DNA of 64,000 bases from Burkholderiales bacterium JOSHI_001 (GCA_000244995.1 CM001438.1:2132090-2196089), one strand, 5' to 3'. Positions 36,978-46,274 are shown, counted from the first letter of the stretch. Notes: generated by a model not told the origin, from the sequence alone. Numbers and translations are program-made.

Positions 36978-39503
36978 TCAGTTGAAGTTGTACTTCAAGC
37001 CCACCGTCAGGCTGCGCGGCGCGCCGGGTGCGAAGAAGGTGCTGTGGCGCAGCGGCCGGTCGCCGTTGGCATCTGCGGCAAAGGGCCGGGCCTGGAAGTT
37101 GCCGTTGGCATCGAAGGCGGTGGCACCCAGCTGCGCGGCCGTGGTGTAGCGGCGGTTGAACAGGTTGTTCACCTGGGCGAACAGCTTCAGGCCGGTCATG
37201 GGCTTGTATTCGGCGTTGAGGTTCAGCACCGCGTAGCCGGGGTTGCGCCCCGACCCGAGGTAGAACACACCGTCCGCCTGGTGCTGGCCGTTTTCATTCC
37301 CGCGTGCCAGCGAGCCCCCCACCGCATTGACATCCAGCCCCACCGACAGGGCGCCGGAAACCTGCAGGTCGGCATACAGCTTCAGCATGTGGCGGGGCAC
37401 CAGCGGGATCCGGTCACCGGGGCGGATGTCGATGGTGCCTTCAACACCGGGGAACCCGTTCGCCACCGACGCGTTGCTGCTGTTGGACGAACCGTCCACC
37501 ACCTCGGGGCTGCGGTAGGTGGCGTCCAGCCAGGTGTAGTTGGCGCCCAGCGTCATGCCCTTGGCCGGGGTGACCGCCAGGCCCAGTTCCACGCCCTGGC
37601 GCCGGGTCTTGCCGAAGTTCTTGAAGTAGCCGAAGCCGGCAGCGTCGTCGGCCACGAACAGCAGGTCGTCCTTGTTGTCCGAGCGGAACAGCCCCAGCGA
37701 CCAGGTCAGCGCGCCGGGCGTGCCGCCGCGCAGGCCGGCTTCCAGCGTGGTGGTCACCACCTGGCGCAGCGGCGGGTCGCCGGCGAAGGCGTTGGGCAGC
37801 TTGCAGGGGTTGGCCGGGTCGGCACAACCCAGTTCCACCGACGACGGCGCGCGGCTGCCCTGGTTCAGGCCGATGTAGGCGTTCAGCCCCGTGGTCGGGG
37901 TGAAGGTCAGGCCGATGGCCGGGTTGAAGCGCTGGTAGCGGTGGTCGCCGTCCAGCGATCCGGCGCCGCCACCGGGGATGATGGCGTCGCGGTTGCGGAT
38001 GGTGCTGCGGTTGTAGCGCCCGGCCAGGGTGAGGTGGGTGCCCCGGGCCAGGGTGAGCACGCTGCTGGCGAAGGCGCTGTAGGTGCGGGTGCGTCCGCTC
38101 AGGTCCACCCGGGTGTCGTAGGGTTCACCGTCCACGTCGCCGCCATTGACGCCATCGCCGAAAGCGCCCACACCGGTGATGGTGCGGTCGGCGTTCAGGT
38201 AGCCCAGTTCGGAGCCCTGCACGAACTGGCTGCGGCTGCTGTCCAGCGCCAAGCCCACCAGCGACTGGCTGGGCAGGCCGAACAGCGGTCCGTCGTAGTT
38301 CAGTTGCAGGCCCAGGCCCTGGTTGCTCTGGTCGGTGCGGGTGGTGTTGAGCACGCCATCGCACTTCTCGGCCGGCTCGTCCAGCAGCAGCGCGTTGGCA
38401 ATGCAGCGCCACTTGGGGAAGGGCGTGTTGGCGGCGCTCTCGCCTGCGGTGGGGAAGCCGGTGAAGCCTGCGTTGGTGAGGGCCGTGCGCTCAGCGGCGT
38501 TGGGCTGGTACACCGCCTGGTCCAGCGCGTCGTCGTTCACGTCGCCGTTGAAGGTGCGCGACTTGACCTTGCGGTAGTAAGCCTGACCGGTCAGCGTGAG
38601 CTGTTCGCTGAGGCCGTGGCTGAAGGCCAGGTTCAGCAGCAGCGAGCGGTTCTTGGTGTTGTCCGGTCGGGAATAGACGCTGTTCCAGTCCTGCGACAGC
38701 TGCTGGGCATCCTGCAGGCCATTGCCGTTCAGGTCGGTGCGGGCCGCGGCGGCGGTGAGCGTCAGGCGGGTGTCGCCGAAGCGTTGCCCCACCTTGCCGA
38801 AAAGCTGCAACACGTCCGAAGGCGAATCCACGCGCCAGCCGTCGTCCTTGAACTGGTTCGCGGTGGCGTACCAGTTCAGGCCGTCTTCGCGGCTGCCGCC
38901 GGTTTCCACTTCGACCGAGATGCGCTTGTGCGAGCCCACCTGCACCTGCGCCGAGGTACCGGGAAACTTCGCTCCGTCCTTGGTCTGCACCGCCAGCGCG
39001 CCGCCCAGCGTATTCAGGCCGAACAGCGGGTTGGAGCCGGGGTTCAGCGTGATCGACGCGATGGCCGCCTTGGGCACCAGGTCCCAGCTGACCACGTCGC
39101 CGAAAGGTTGGTTCAGCCGCACGCCGTCCATGTAGATCGACAGGCCCTGGGCCGCACCCAGCAGCGGCGACGCGGTGAAGCCGCGGTAGTTCACGTCCGG
39201 CTGGAAGGGGTTGTTCTGCACCTCGTTCAGGTGCACGCTGCCCAGTCGCCGGGACATGAAGCTGGTCAGGTCGTTGGCCTGGCTGCGGTCCAGGTCGGCG
39301 GCGTTGGCGGTCTGGGCATTGGCCGCGATCTTGTCCTTGGTCACCCCGGTGCCGGCCAGCGGGGAAATGCCCAGCACTTCAACACGACTGGGTTCGGTGG
39401 TCGCCGAGGTCTGTGCCCCTGTCGGTGTGGCCACGGTCCCCAGGACGGCCAGGCAAGCCCAGGCCAGGGGGTGCAGGCGCGGCGCGCGCGTTGCAGCAAT
39501 CAT
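36978..39503 (-). CDS. TonB-dependent outer-membrane receptor
   Basis: An 841-residue receptor. The signal peptide ends near AQTSATT. The plug domain contains GISPLAGTGVTKDKIAANAQTANAADL, SIYMDGVRLNQPFGDVVSWDLVP and LNTLGGALAVQTKDG. The rest is a beta barrel ending with an aromatic-rich strand (SLTVGLKYNFN). There is no recognisable TonB box beyond RVEVLG. The substrate is unknown. The gene is divergent from a NarL-type sensor/regulator pair, with two short palindromes between, suggesting regulation by that pair. Confidence 0.9.
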   Translation of the reverse strand: MIAATRAPRLHPLAWACLAVLGTVATPTGAQTSATTEPSRVEVLGISPLAGTGVTKDKIAANAQTANAADLDRSQANDLTSFMSRRLGSVHLNEVQNNPFQPDVNYRGFTASPLLGAAQGLSIYMDGVRLNQPFGDVVSWDLVPKAAIASITLNPGSNPLFGLNTLGGALAVQTKDGAKFPGTSAQVQVGSHKRISVEVETGGSREDGLNWYATANQFKDDGWRVDSPSDVLQLFGKVGQRFGDTRLTLTAAAARTDLNGNGLQDAQQLSQDWNSVYSRPDNTKNRSLLLNLAFSHGLSEQLTLTGQAYYRKVKSRTFNGDVNDDALDQAVYQPNAAERTALTNAGFTGFPTAGESAANTPFPKWRCIANALLLDEPAEKCDGVLNTTRTDQSNQGLGLQLNYDGPLFGLPSQSLVGLALDSSRSQFVQGSELGYLNADRTITGVGAFGDGVNGGDVDGEPYDTRVDLSGRTRTYSAFASSVLTLARGTHLTLAGRYNRSTIRNRDAIIPGGGAGSLDGDHRYQRFNPAIGLTFTPTTGLNAYIGLNQGSRAPSSVELGCADPANPCKLPNAFAGDPPLRQVVTTTLEAGLRGGTPGALTWSLGLFRSDNKDDLLFVADDAAGFGYFKNFGKTRRQGVELGLAVTPAKGMTLGANYTWLDATYRSPEVVDGSSNSSNASVANGFPGVEGTIDIRPGDRIPLVPRHMLKLYADLQVSGALSVGLDVNAVGGSLARGNENGQHQADGVFYLGSGRNPGYAVLNLNAEYKPMTGLKLFAQVNNLFNRRYTTAAQLGATAFDANGNFQARPFAADANGDRPLRHSTFFAPGAPRSLTVGLKYNFN

Positions 39504-39531
39504 GAAGTCTCCTCGAACATGTTGTGATCGT

Positions 39532-39546
39532 CCCGTGCAGCACGGG
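39532..39546. promoter_or_regulatory. palindrome upstream of the TonB receptor
   Basis: CCCGTGCAGCACGGG, with 7-base arms around one base, lies 29 bases before the receptor start. It could be an operator or a 5' leader hairpin. Confidence 0.45.
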
Positions 39547-39581
39547 CGAACCAGTCTAGCCAGAGGCCACCCCCTGCTTTC

Positions 39582-39594
39582 GGGAGAATCTCCC
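39582..39594. promoter_or_regulatory. palindrome in the receptor/kinase divergent region
   Basis: GGGAGAATCTCCC, with 6-base arms around one base, lies between the divergent starts (39503 and 39692). It is a candidate site for the adjacent LuxR-type response regulator. Confidence 0.4.
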
Positions 39595-39691
39595 AAGGCG
39601 TGGGGCGTGGACAATCCGCGACACAGCGGGAAACCATGCATGACGCCGGGCATGGCCCGGCCGCCGAATCCCCCGCAGGAATGCCGCACCC

Positions 39692-41218
39692 ATGAACACA
39701 GCCCTTGCATCACCACCGGTGGACACCGCACCGCTGCCACTGGAACTTCCCCGTCTGGTGATGGTGCGTGCGCTGATGGTGGCGCCGCTGGCCATGCTGC
39801 TGGCCCTGGTGCTGGGTTTTTTGCGCAGTGGGGAAGACATCCGCATTGAAACCGAAGGTGCGCTGGAACTGGCCACCACCATGATGCGGATTGGCGAAGT
39901 GGCGAAGTTGGATGACGCCGAAGCGCGGCGCGCGCTGCACCTGCTGCACATCGACGGCCGGCTGCGCCATGTGAACATGACCCTCACCGACGCGCAGGGC
40001 AAGTCGCTGCTGGCCACCTTGCCGCAGTCACCGGTGCCTGCGCCCTTGGCCTGGATGGTGAGCCTGCACCGCCACTGGCAGCGCGACGACACCCCGCTGG
40101 AACTGCACCACACCCTGGCGCGGCCGAACGGCCAGGACTGGCAGCTGAGCCTGCAGACCATGAGCGACACCGAGCGCCTGGACGGCATGCGCTACCTGCT
40201 GGAGGAGATGCTGGCCGACAGCATGAGCCTGGGGGTGATGCTGCTGGTGATGTCCTTCAGCGTGCGGGGCGTGTTCAAGCCCATGCGCTCGCTGCTGGGG
40301 GCCATCGGCCGCATCCAGCGCAACGAGCCGCGCGCGGCCGAGACCCTGCCCATCATGGCCGTGGGCGAGTTGCGCGAGGTGGTGACCGCGCTGCGCCAAC
40401 TGCACGACGCCCGCCAGGTGGAGGAAGAACGCCGCCGCGTGCTGAGCCACCAGGTGCAGAACCTGCAGGAGGACGAACGCCAGCGCCTGGCGCGCGAGCT
40501 GCACGATGAGTTCGGACAGCGCCTGACCGCGCTGCGCGTGGACGCGGCCTGGCTGCAGCAGCACCTGGCCGGCCAGGCCGAACTGCAGCGCGTGGCCGAC
40601 GGCATGGCCGTGCAATGTGCCCGGCTGCACCAGGACATCCGCAACACGCTGGCGCGGCTGCAACCCCTGGGCCCGGCCCACAGCAACGCGCCGCTGGGCG
40701 CTTCACACCTGGCCGAATCGCTGAAGTCGCTGGTGGCGGGCTGGGACGATGCCCCGGGGCTGGGGGTGCACGTCAAGCTGCAGCTGCAGCAGGTGGGCGA
40801 GGGCGGTCAGGTGTGGCCCTGGCCTGGTGCGGCCGACGACCTGCCCATGCCGCGCGAACTGCTGCTGACGCTGTACCGCATGAGCCAGGAGGCCCTGACC
40901 AACGTGGCCCGCCATGCGCAGGCGCAAAATGCCGAGGTTGGCCTGGTCTTGCGGCGCGACGGCGACCGGGCGCAGGTGGACTGGTCGGTGTGCGACGACG
41001 GCGTGGGCCTGGCCAAGCTGGAGCTGGCGCAGCAGCGGGGCAACGGGCTGGCGGGTTTGAAAGAGCGGGCCTGGTCCCAGGGCGGTGATCTGCAGGGCCA
41101 CCCGGCCCGGCCGGGCAAGCCCCGTCCGGGCTTGAAACTGGAAGCCCGGTTCCACTGGACGGTCAGCGCCGTCCAGGGAGCCGGGACCATGGACGAACAT
41201 GAGGACGAGACGAAATGA
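39692..41218 (+). CDS. NarX/UhpB-type sensor histidine kinase
   Basis: A 508-residue membrane kinase with two transmembrane segments (residues about 27-45 and 173-190) around a periplasmic sensor domain of some 125 residues. A HAMP-like linker and the HisKA_3 dimerisation helix follow, with the phospho-acceptor His in RLARELHDEFGQRLTALRVD. The ATPase part has YRMSQEALTNVARHAQAQ (N box) and DGVGL. The signal is unknown. The stop overlaps the response-regulator start by four bases, and the gene is divergent from a TonB receptor. Confidence 0.9.
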   Translation: MNTALASPPVDTAPLPLELPRLVMVRALMVAPLAMLLALVLGFLRSGEDIRIETEGALELATTMMRIGEVAKLDDAEARRALHLLHIDGRLRHVNMTLTDAQGKSLLATLPQSPVPAPLAWMVSLHRHWQRDDTPLELHHTLARPNGQDWQLSLQTMSDTERLDGMRYLLEEMLADSMSLGVMLLVMSFSVRGVFKPMRSLLGAIGRIQRNEPRAAETLPIMAVGELREVVTALRQLHDARQVEEERRRVLSHQVQNLQEDERQRLARELHDEFGQRLTALRVDAAWLQQHLAGQAELQRVADGMAVQCARLHQDIRNTLARLQPLGPAHSNAPLGASHLAESLKSLVAGWDDAPGLGVHVKLQLQQVGEGGQVWPWPGAADDLPMPRELLLTLYRMSQEALTNVARHAQAQNAEVGLVLRRDGDRAQVDWSVCDDGVGLAKLELAQQRGNGLAGLKERAWSQGGDLQGHPARPGKPRPGLKLEARFHWTVSAVQGAGTMDEHEDETK

Positions 41219-41871
41219 CTGAAGTGCAGGCCGATGTGGTGCGGGTGATGCTGGTGGACGACCATGCGGTGGTGCGTGAAGGCTACCGTCGGCTGCTGCA
41301 GGCCGAGGGCGACATCGAGGTGGTGGCCGAACATGCCGACGCCGAAAGTGCGCTGGCCGCGATGGACGCGCTGGCGCGCCAGGGGCCGCTGGTGGTGGTA
41401 CTGGACCTGTCCATGCCCGGGCGCGGCGGGCTGGAGATGGCGCGCCGGGTGATGGCGCGCTGGCCGAAGGTGAACATCCTGGTGTTCACCATGCACGACC
41501 ACCCGGCCATGGTGGCGCAAGCCCTGGCGGCGGGCGTGGCCGGCTACATCACCAAGACCAGCGCGCCACAGGAACTGGTGGCGGCCTTGCGCCGGGTGGC
41601 CGCCGGTGAACGCGAGGTGATGTCGCCTGATGTGGCCCAGGCCCTGCAGGCCAGCGCCGCCAAGCCGCCGCACATGGCCTTGAGCCCACGTGAATTCGAC
41701 GTGCTGCTGGGTCTGGTGCGCGGCGAGGCCATCGATGCCATCGCCGCGCGGCTGCACATCAGCCCCAAGACGGTGTCCAACGTGCAGACCCAGATCCGCA
41801 CCAAGCTGGGCGTGTCCACCGCCATCGAACTGCTGCGCTACGCGCAGCAGCACAAGCTGACCGGGGATTGA
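41215..41871 (+). CDS. NarL/UhpA-type response regulator
   Basis: A 218-residue regulator. REC domain: acidic pair Asp15-Asp16, phospho-acceptor Asp64 (VVVLDLSMPG), Lys near 111 (GYITKTSAPQELV). The C-terminal LuxR helix-turn-helix runs from SPREFDVLLGLVRG to IAARLHISPKTVSNVQTQIRTKLGV. Partner of the preceding kinase. Its likely targets are the divergent TonB receptor and its own operon. Confidence 0.93.
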   Translation: MTEVQADVVRVMLVDDHAVVREGYRRLLQAEGDIEVVAEHADAESALAAMDALARQGPLVVVLDLSMPGRGGLEMARRVMARWPKVNILVFTMHDHPAMVAQALAAGVAGYITKTSAPQELVAALRRVAAGEREVMSPDVAQALQASAAKPPHMALSPREFDVLLGLVRGEAIDAIAARLHISPKTVSNVQTQIRTKLGVSTAIELLRYAQQHKLTGD

Positions 41872-41877
41872 GTTTCG

Positions 41878-43272
41878 TCAGGGGTCCAGGTGCGCGCGCA
41901 GCCGGCGCACGAACCAGGCCACGCCGAACGCCACCGGAACGACCGCCAGCCCCACCACCAGGTCGGGCTGGATGTGCAGCGGCTCCAGCCCTGGCAGGGT
42001 CTTGGCCCCCTTGGCCACGTAGCCCACCAGGCCCAGGGTGTAGTAGCTGATGGCCACCACCGACAGGCCTTCCACGGTCTGCTGCAGGCGCAGTTGCAGG
42101 TGCTGGCGGTGGGCCAGCGCGCGCAACAACTCCTGGTTGCCCTGTTCGCGGCGTTGTTCCACCCGCACGCGCGCCAGGCTCACCGCGCGGTTGATGCGCT
42201 CGGCCATGTCGGTCAGCCGCGCGTCGGTGCTTTCGCACAGCGCGATCGCGGGCAGGAAGCGGCGCGACAGGAAGCCCGACAGCGTGCGCACGCCGTCGAT
42301 GCGCTGTTCGCGCAGGTCGGCCAGCCGCGCCTGCACGATGCGGCTGTAGGCCCGGGTGGCCGAAAAGCGAAAGCGGGTGCGCGCGGTGCCGTGTTCCACC
42401 TCGGCGGCCATACGAGACAGGGTTTCGAAGGCCTGCGCGTCGTCCAGGTTGTCGTCGTTGGCCATGGCGTCCACGGTGCCTTGCAGGGTGCGTTCCAGCT
42501 CGGCCAGTTGGGCGCTTTCGGCCTGCGCCACCGGAAAGCCCAGCATCGCCAGCATGCGGTAGGCCTCGATCTCGCACAGGCGCTGCGCTTCGCGCGCCGC
42601 CTGCTCGGGCGACAGGTCGAAGTCCAGCAGCACAAAGCGGGTGAAGCCGTCCACGCCCAGGCGCAGGTGGGTGAGCACCGCGCCGCGCTGGGCGTCGGCG
42701 ATGTAGGCGCCCATCAGCGACGCGGCGTCGTCCACCCCGCCCGGGCCCGCGCCTTCGGCCAGCAGGGCCTGGCAGCGGCGCAGCCAGTCGCCGTCGCGCG
42801 CGGCCCCGCCGAAGCCACGCTCGGCGCGCAGCATCGCCACATGGGTGGCGGCCAGCATCTCCCCGGCACCCGGGCCGGTCAGGCGCGCGATGAAGGCATC
42901 GGGCAGTTCGGTCAGGGCACTGCTGCTGGTGAGGGCCGCGCGCAGGTCGGCGTCGCTGGGCGCGCTGGCCCAGGCCGGCAGCGGGCGGTTCACCTGCCAG
43001 CTGACGAATTCGCCGTGGCGCTCGTACTTCAGCGCATAGCCCGGGGCCTGCAGCACATGGTGGCGAACGCCTGCGGGGGGCGCGGGGGCGTCGGCGCTCA
43101 GGCACAACTGGGCCAGCAGGGCTTCGGCCTGCGCGCCGTCCATGCCCCACTGCACCCAGTAGGACACGACGCAGGGCGTGCGCGCCGGCAGGGTGGGCCG
43201 GGCGTGCAGTTCGTGGTGCAGTTCAAGCCGCTGGCGTTCCGGAAAACGCAGGGGCCGGTCGGGAGATTCCAT
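41878..43272 (-). CDS. DUF3422 family membrane protein
   Basis: A 464-residue protein of the DUF3422 family. N-terminal ERQRLELHHELHARPTLPARTPCVVSYWV and central RFVLLDFDLSPEQAAREAQRLCEIEAYRMLAMLGFPVAQ are family signatures. A long helical region leads to two C-terminal membrane helices (SYYTLGLVGYVAKG and VVGLAVVPVAFGVAWFVRRL). Overall it looks like a CorA-like or tethered helical protein; the function is not established. ATG 43272 is used; a TTG at 43293 would add seven residues. Confidence 0.88.
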   Translation of the reverse strand: MESPDRPLRFPERQRLELHHELHARPTLPARTPCVVSYWVQWGMDGAQAEALLAQLCLSADAPAPPAGVRHHVLQAPGYALKYERHGEFVSWQVNRPLPAWASAPSDADLRAALTSSSALTELPDAFIARLTGPGAGEMLAATHVAMLRAERGFGGAARDGDWLRRCQALLAEGAGPGGVDDAASLMGAYIADAQRGAVLTHLRLGVDGFTRFVLLDFDLSPEQAAREAQRLCEIEAYRMLAMLGFPVAQAESAQLAELERTLQGTVDAMANDDNLDDAQAFETLSRMAAEVEHGTARTRFRFSATRAYSRIVQARLADLREQRIDGVRTLSGFLSRRFLPAIALCESTDARLTDMAERINRAVSLARVRVEQRREQGNQELLRALAHRQHLQLRLQQTVEGLSVVAISYYTLGLVGYVAKGAKTLPGLEPLHIQPDLVVGLAVVPVAFGVAWFVRRLRAHLDP

Positions 43273-43340
43273 GGCAGGGCGGGGTTCGGTCAACGCGCTC
43301 GCAAGCGCGCATCATGCCGCAGGCCACGCCACCCCGGCGG

Positions 43341-43787
43341 TCAATGCATGTGGCCGCCGCCCAGCGGCTTCACCGGCGCCTGAACTGAAATGGCTTCCTT
43401 CTTGCCGTCCTTGTTCTCGACGGTCAGCGTCAGCAGCACGCTGTCTCCCGGCTTCAGCGGCTGCTTCAGGTCCATCAGCATCACGTGGTAGCCGCCGGGT
43501 TTGAGTTCCACCACCTGGCCGGCAGGCAGGTTCAAATGGGGCACGGCGCGCATCTTCATCATGTTGCCGTCCATCGCCATCTCATGCACTTCCACCACGC
43601 CGGCCGCCGGCGAAGCCACCGACACCAGCTTGCCGCCTTGGGCCGAGGTGATCTGCATGAAGGCGCCGGTGGCCTTTTGTTGCGCCACGGTGCCGCGCAC
43701 CCAGGGTTCGGCCACAGTGGTTTGGGCATGGGTGCCGGTCAGGAGGGCCAGCAGGCTGCACAGGGCGACAAGGCGGGGGGTGGGCAC
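43341..43787 (-). CDS. periplasmic copper chaperone PCu(A)C
   Basis: A 148-residue exported protein. The signal peptide ends at THAQ. The copper-binding pattern H-x-M, M, H-x-M is seen in VHEMAMDGNMMKMRAVPHL and GGYHVMLM, with a His/Met tail GGGHMH. PCu(A)C proteins deliver Cu(I) to cytochrome oxidase. The start is GTG 43787. Confidence 0.9.
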   Translation of the reverse strand: MPTPRLVALCSLLALLTGTHAQTTVAEPWVRGTVAQQKATGAFMQITSAQGGKLVSVASPAAGVVEVHEMAMDGNMMKMRAVPHLNLPAGQVVELKPGGYHVMLMDLKQPLKPGDSVLLTLTVENKDGKKEAISVQAPVKPLGGGHMH

Positions 43788-43985
43788 GGGAAGGGTCCTT
43801 GGGTTCGGGCGCGCTCTGCAGGCGCACCGGGCGGATGCTGGCAGCTTAACCGCCGCCGGGCCCGGCGCGTTGACAGGCCTCAGGGCATCCCCCGGTTGCG
43901 GGTTGATGCAGGCCAGGCTCTGGCCCCCGGGGCCGGCCGTACACTGTCGGGCTTTTCTGCCTGACGCTGCTTGCCGCTACCGATC

Positions 43986-44696
43986 ATGTCCGCGATGTCC
44001 TCCGCGATTTGGAGCCTGGTGTTCGTCTTGGGCGCCTACCTGGTGGGTTCGCTGTCCTTCGCGGTGCTGGTCAGCCGCGCCTTTGGCTTGGCCGACCCGC
44101 GCAGCTACGGTTCGGGCAACCCCGGCGCCACCAACGTCTTGCGCTCCGGCAGCAAGGCCGCCGCGGTGCTGACCCTGGCGCTGGACGCGCTGAAAGGCTA
44201 TGTGCCGGTGTGGCTGGCCGTGTGGCTGGCGCCGAAATTCGGCTTCGGTGAATTCACCGTCGGGCTGGTGGGCCTGGCGGCCTTTGCCGGCCACCTGTGG
44301 CCGCTGTTCTTCAAGTTCCAGGGCGGCAAGGGCGTGGCCACCGCGGCCGGCGTGCTGATGGCCTTCAACCCCGGCCTGGGTCTGGCGGTGCTGCTCACCT
44401 GGGTGATCATCGCGGCCTTCTTCCGCTATTCGTCGCTGGCGTCCCTGGTGGCGGCTGCTTTCGCACCGTTCTACCAGGTGCTGATCTGGGGCGTTTCGCC
44501 GCTGCTGCTGGCCATGGTGCTGATGAGCCTGCTGCTGCTGTGGCGCCACAGCGCCAACATCCAGAAGCTGTTCACCGGCACCGAATCGAAGCTGGGTCAG
44601 AAGGCTGCGCCGGCCGCGGCGGCCCAGGGGGCGCACGCTCAGCACCATCCACATCACCATTCACACCACCACGCCAAGAAGAAGGGGCAGCACTGA
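43986..44696 (+). CDS. plsY: glycerol-3-phosphate acyltransferase PlsY
   Basis: A 236-residue inner-membrane enzyme that transfers acyl groups from acyl-phosphate to glycerol-3-phosphate. Motifs: RSYGSGNPGATNVLRSGSK, GHLWPLFFKFQGGKGVATAAGVL and a later hydrophobic helix pair. It ends with an unusual histidine-rich cytoplasmic tail (HAQHHPHHHSHHHAKKKGQH), about 30 residues longer than standard PlsY, which may bind metal. A RidA-like gene starts one base after the stop. Confidence 0.92.
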   Translation: MSAMSSAIWSLVFVLGAYLVGSLSFAVLVSRAFGLADPRSYGSGNPGATNVLRSGSKAAAVLTLALDALKGYVPVWLAVWLAPKFGFGEFTVGLVGLAAFAGHLWPLFFKFQGGKGVATAAGVLMAFNPGLGLAVLLTWVIIAAFFRYSSLASLVAAAFAPFYQVLIWGVSPLLLAMVLMSLLLLWRHSANIQKLFTGTESKLGQKAAPAAAAQGAHAQHHPHHHSHHHAKKKGQH

Positions 44697-44697
44697 G

Positions 44698-45042
44698 ATG
44701 GTTCAACGTTACGAAGTCGGCGCACGCATGAGCGAGATGGCCGTGCACAACGGGGTTTGTTACCTGGCTGGGCAGGTGGCCGCCAGCGGCGCAGGCGACA
44801 TCGGCGCACAAACGCGCGAGGTGCTGGGCGCCATCGACAAACTGCTGGCCCAGGCTGGCACCGACAAGACCCGCGTGCTGCGGGCCCAGATCTTCCTGGC
44901 CGACATCCAGGAATTTCCCGGCATGAATGCGGTGTGGGACACCTGGGTGGTGCCCGGGCACACGCCGCCGCGTGCCACGGTGCAGGCCGCGCTGGCCAAG
45001 CCGGAGTGGAAGGTGGAGATCGTGGTCACCGCTGCACTGTGA
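44698..45042 (+). CDS. RidA/YjgF family protein
   Basis: A 114-residue protein of the RidA family, typically trimeric imine/enamine deaminases. VCYLAGQVAA, AGTDKTRVLRAQIFLADIQEF and the C-terminal PPRATVQAALAKPEWKVEIVVTA fit the fold; the Arg in PPRATV matches the substrate-binding Arg105 of RidA. It follows plsY with almost no gap. Confidence 0.9.
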   Translation: MVQRYEVGARMSEMAVHNGVCYLAGQVAASGAGDIGAQTREVLGAIDKLLAQAGTDKTRVLRAQIFLADIQEFPGMNAVWDTWVVPGHTPPRATVQAALAKPEWKVEIVVTAAL

Positions 45043-45052
45043 GCCAGGGCTG

Positions 45053-45418
45053 GTGAGCGAGCAAGGCCGTTCTTTGCTGGTGATGGCGGCCCTGGTGCTG
45101 GGCATCACGGCGGTCAGCACCTGGTGGAGTGGGCACCAGGAATCCAACGCGGGCCGCGACCTGGCGGCCCTGGCGCGGCCGGGTGACATCCGCATGCTGT
45201 CCAGCACCACCTGCGTGTTCTGCACGCGGGCGCGACAGTTCATGACCGAGCACGGCGTGGCCTTCGACGAGTGCTTCATCGAGCGCGATGTGGCCTGCGC
45301 CGATGTTTACCGCGCCACGGCGGCCCAGGGCACCCCCACCCTGCTGGTGCGTGGCCAGGTGCAACTGGGCTTTGCGCCCGACCGGGTGGTCAAGCGATTG
45401 CAGGCGGGGCCGGGTTGA
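45053..45418 (+). CDS. membrane-anchored glutaredoxin-like protein
   Basis: A 121-residue protein with an N-terminal membrane helix (LLVMAALVLGITAVSTWW) and a thioredoxin-fold domain carrying CVFC (residues about 50-53), followed by the cis-Pro segment QGTPTLLVRGQ. The anchor suggests a periplasmic thiol-redox role. The start GTG 45053 was chosen by position after ridA. The 3' end overlaps the convergent aldo/keto reductase gene by 29 bases. Confidence 0.75.
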   Translation: MSEQGRSLLVMAALVLGITAVSTWWSGHQESNAGRDLAALARPGDIRMLSSTTCVFCTRARQFMTEHGVAFDECFIERDVACADVYRATAAQGTPTLLVRGQVQLGFAPDRVVKRLQAGPG

Positions 45419-46274
45419 GCCCGGCCGCCAGGTCCAGCGCCTGACGCACCTGCGGCCCCAGTTCCACGGCCCGCGCGGCCAGGGCCTGTTGCACCCACCC
45501 GGGCCGGCGCGCACCGATCAACGCCCGCGGCTTTCCCGGCAGCCCCTGGAGCCAGGCGCAGGCCAGCGTCACCGGCGCCAGGCCGGTGGTGCGGGACAGG
45601 GCGTCGAGCAGCGTGCGCATCGCCAATGCCGCGTCGTCCTGGCCGTTCACCAGCCGCCCACCCGCCAGCGGCGACCAGGCCATCGCGGCCAGTCCCAGGG
45701 CGGCACCGCGCGCCAGCGTTCCGTCGGCCAGCGCCGTGGTGTGCAGGAGCGAGCACGCCACCTGGTGCGCGGCCAAAGGCACGCGCTGGTGCAGGTCCTC
45801 CAAGGCCGCGGCCGGCCAGTGCGACGCCCCCACCGCACCCACGCGCCCCTGTCGCTGCAGGGATTGCAGCAGCGCGGCCAGCGCATCCAGTGCGTTCGCG
45901 TCGGGCGCCGGCCGTGGCCACTGCAGCAGCAGCAGGTCGATGCGCCCTGTGCCCAGCGCCGCCAGCAGGCGCTGCACATCGGCGTGCACCGACGCGGCGT
46001 CGGCCACGCCGTCGGGCAGGGTGGGCAGCGCCAACTGCGCATTGCCGCGGCGCAGCCCGGCGGTGCAGACGATCTGCAGGCGCTGGCGCAGCCCCGGGCG
46101 CAAGGCCAGCGCGCGGCCGAACAGGGCTTCCACGCGCGCGTCGCCGTGCACGTCGGCCAGGTCGAAGGCGTTCACGCCCAGGTCCAGCCGTTCTTCCACC
46201 CAGCGCAGGGTCTGCTCGGCGCTGAACTGCCATTCCAGCAGGCGCCAGGCGCCGGCCAACACGCCTGGCAGCAT
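45390..46274 (-). CDS. aldo/keto reductase family protein
   Basis: A 294-residue TIM-barrel protein related to the YdhF-type aldo/keto reductases. FDLADVHGDARVEALFGRAL, IDLLLLQWPRPAPDANAL and GAVGASHWPAAALEDL match the family, but the usual catalytic Tyr in DTAxxY is replaced by His or missing (DLADVHG). The activity is therefore uncertain. ATG overlaps the stop of the upstream AhpD-like gene (ATGA). Confidence 0.78.
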   Translation of the reverse strand: MLPGVLAGAWRLLEWQFSAEQTLRWVEERLDLGVNAFDLADVHGDARVEALFGRALALRPGLRQRLQIVCTAGLRRGNAQLALPTLPDGVADAASVHADVQRLLAALGTGRIDLLLLQWPRPAPDANALDALAALLQSLQRQGRVGAVGASHWPAAALEDLHQRVPLAAHQVACSLLHTTALADGTLARGAALGLAAMAWSPLAGGRLVNGQDDAALAMRTLLDALSRTTGLAPVTLACAWLQGLPGKPRALIGARRPGWVQQALAARAVELGPQVRQALDLAAGLNPAPPAIA

